Shown piece after piece: positions 21,027-21,058 of a DNA stretch of 21,058 nucleotides. Positions within the stretch are counted from its first letter, which is position 1, and each line of letters opens with the position of its first letter. Source of the stretch: Oscillospiraceae bacterium. Its GTDB lineage: Bacteria > Bacillota > Clostridia > UBA1381. Under the pieces are notes generated by a model. It had not been told where the DNA came from and made no database searches. It saw nothing but the letters and a program-made list of their open reading frames with translations. The stretch is taken from positions 1 through 21,058 of the forward strand of contig SVKH01000008.1 in the NCBI GenBank assembly GCA_015068545.1, written 5' to 3'. Position numbers and translations under genes: made by a program.

Positions 21027-21058
21027 TATAATAAAGACAAGCACTGTGGATTTGTATC

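Overview
The window looks like a spore-forming, low-to-moderate-GC member of the Clostridia. The support is a spoIIP gene, strong AGGAGG-type ribosome binding sites, consensus sigma-A promoters, a gdhA whose protein resembles the Clostridium symbiosum enzyme, and the Firmicutes order rplS-lepB-rbgA. I cannot name a genus from sequence alone. There are no rRNA or tRNA genes, no CRISPR array and no intact transposase. Most genes lie on the minus strand; spoIIP and two small HTH regulators are on the plus strand.

Layout. 1-2152: the N-terminal part of mfd (cut by the window edge) behind pth. 2153-5472: a lipid kinase and a secreted protein with a copper-amine-oxidase-like C-terminal domain, separated by repeat-rich DNA. 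5473-11290: alaS, truB, ribF and a CPBP membrane protease, in that transcription order; alaS has a consensus promoter, and truB follows it by one base. 11319-12500: a small accessory island between two housekeeping genes, holding a SLOG-fold protein, a divergent Xre-type regulator and an unannotated type I toxin-antitoxin-like module. 12526-17338: gdhA with a hairpin leader, apbE, rbgA, lepB and rplS. 17537-20929: spoIIP, a zinc-ribbon/DUF3862 membrane protein with a divergent HTH regulator, and a FAD oxidoreductase fused to a Rieske domain.

The most notable item is at about 12137-12442. A 22-residue hydrophobic peptide has a near-perfect ribosome binding site and its own sigma-A promoter and terminator. 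A convergent strong promoter makes an antisense RNA of about 85 nt that ends inside the peptide's 3' end. The peptide mRNA leader can also pair with the 5' arm of its own terminator, as in other type I toxin mRNAs.

The intergenic DNA is rich in structured repeats. Two copies (2308-2490 and 5609-5795) of an element of about 185 bp are built of small hairpins separated by AATTCAT. At least one hairpin has a completely different sequence in the two copies yet stays palindromic, which suggests selection or a mechanism that maintains pairing. A 318-bp interval at 3609-3926 is bounded by inverted repeats like a miniature transposon. Small nested palindromes with GTAC-centred cores lie at 1491-1578, 3783-3800 and 16084-16148.

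Two regulatory regions can be read directly. Divergent promoters at 19243-19286 are overlaid by two palindromes. Four alternating ATAGG half-sites lie between the SLOG gene and its divergent regulator.
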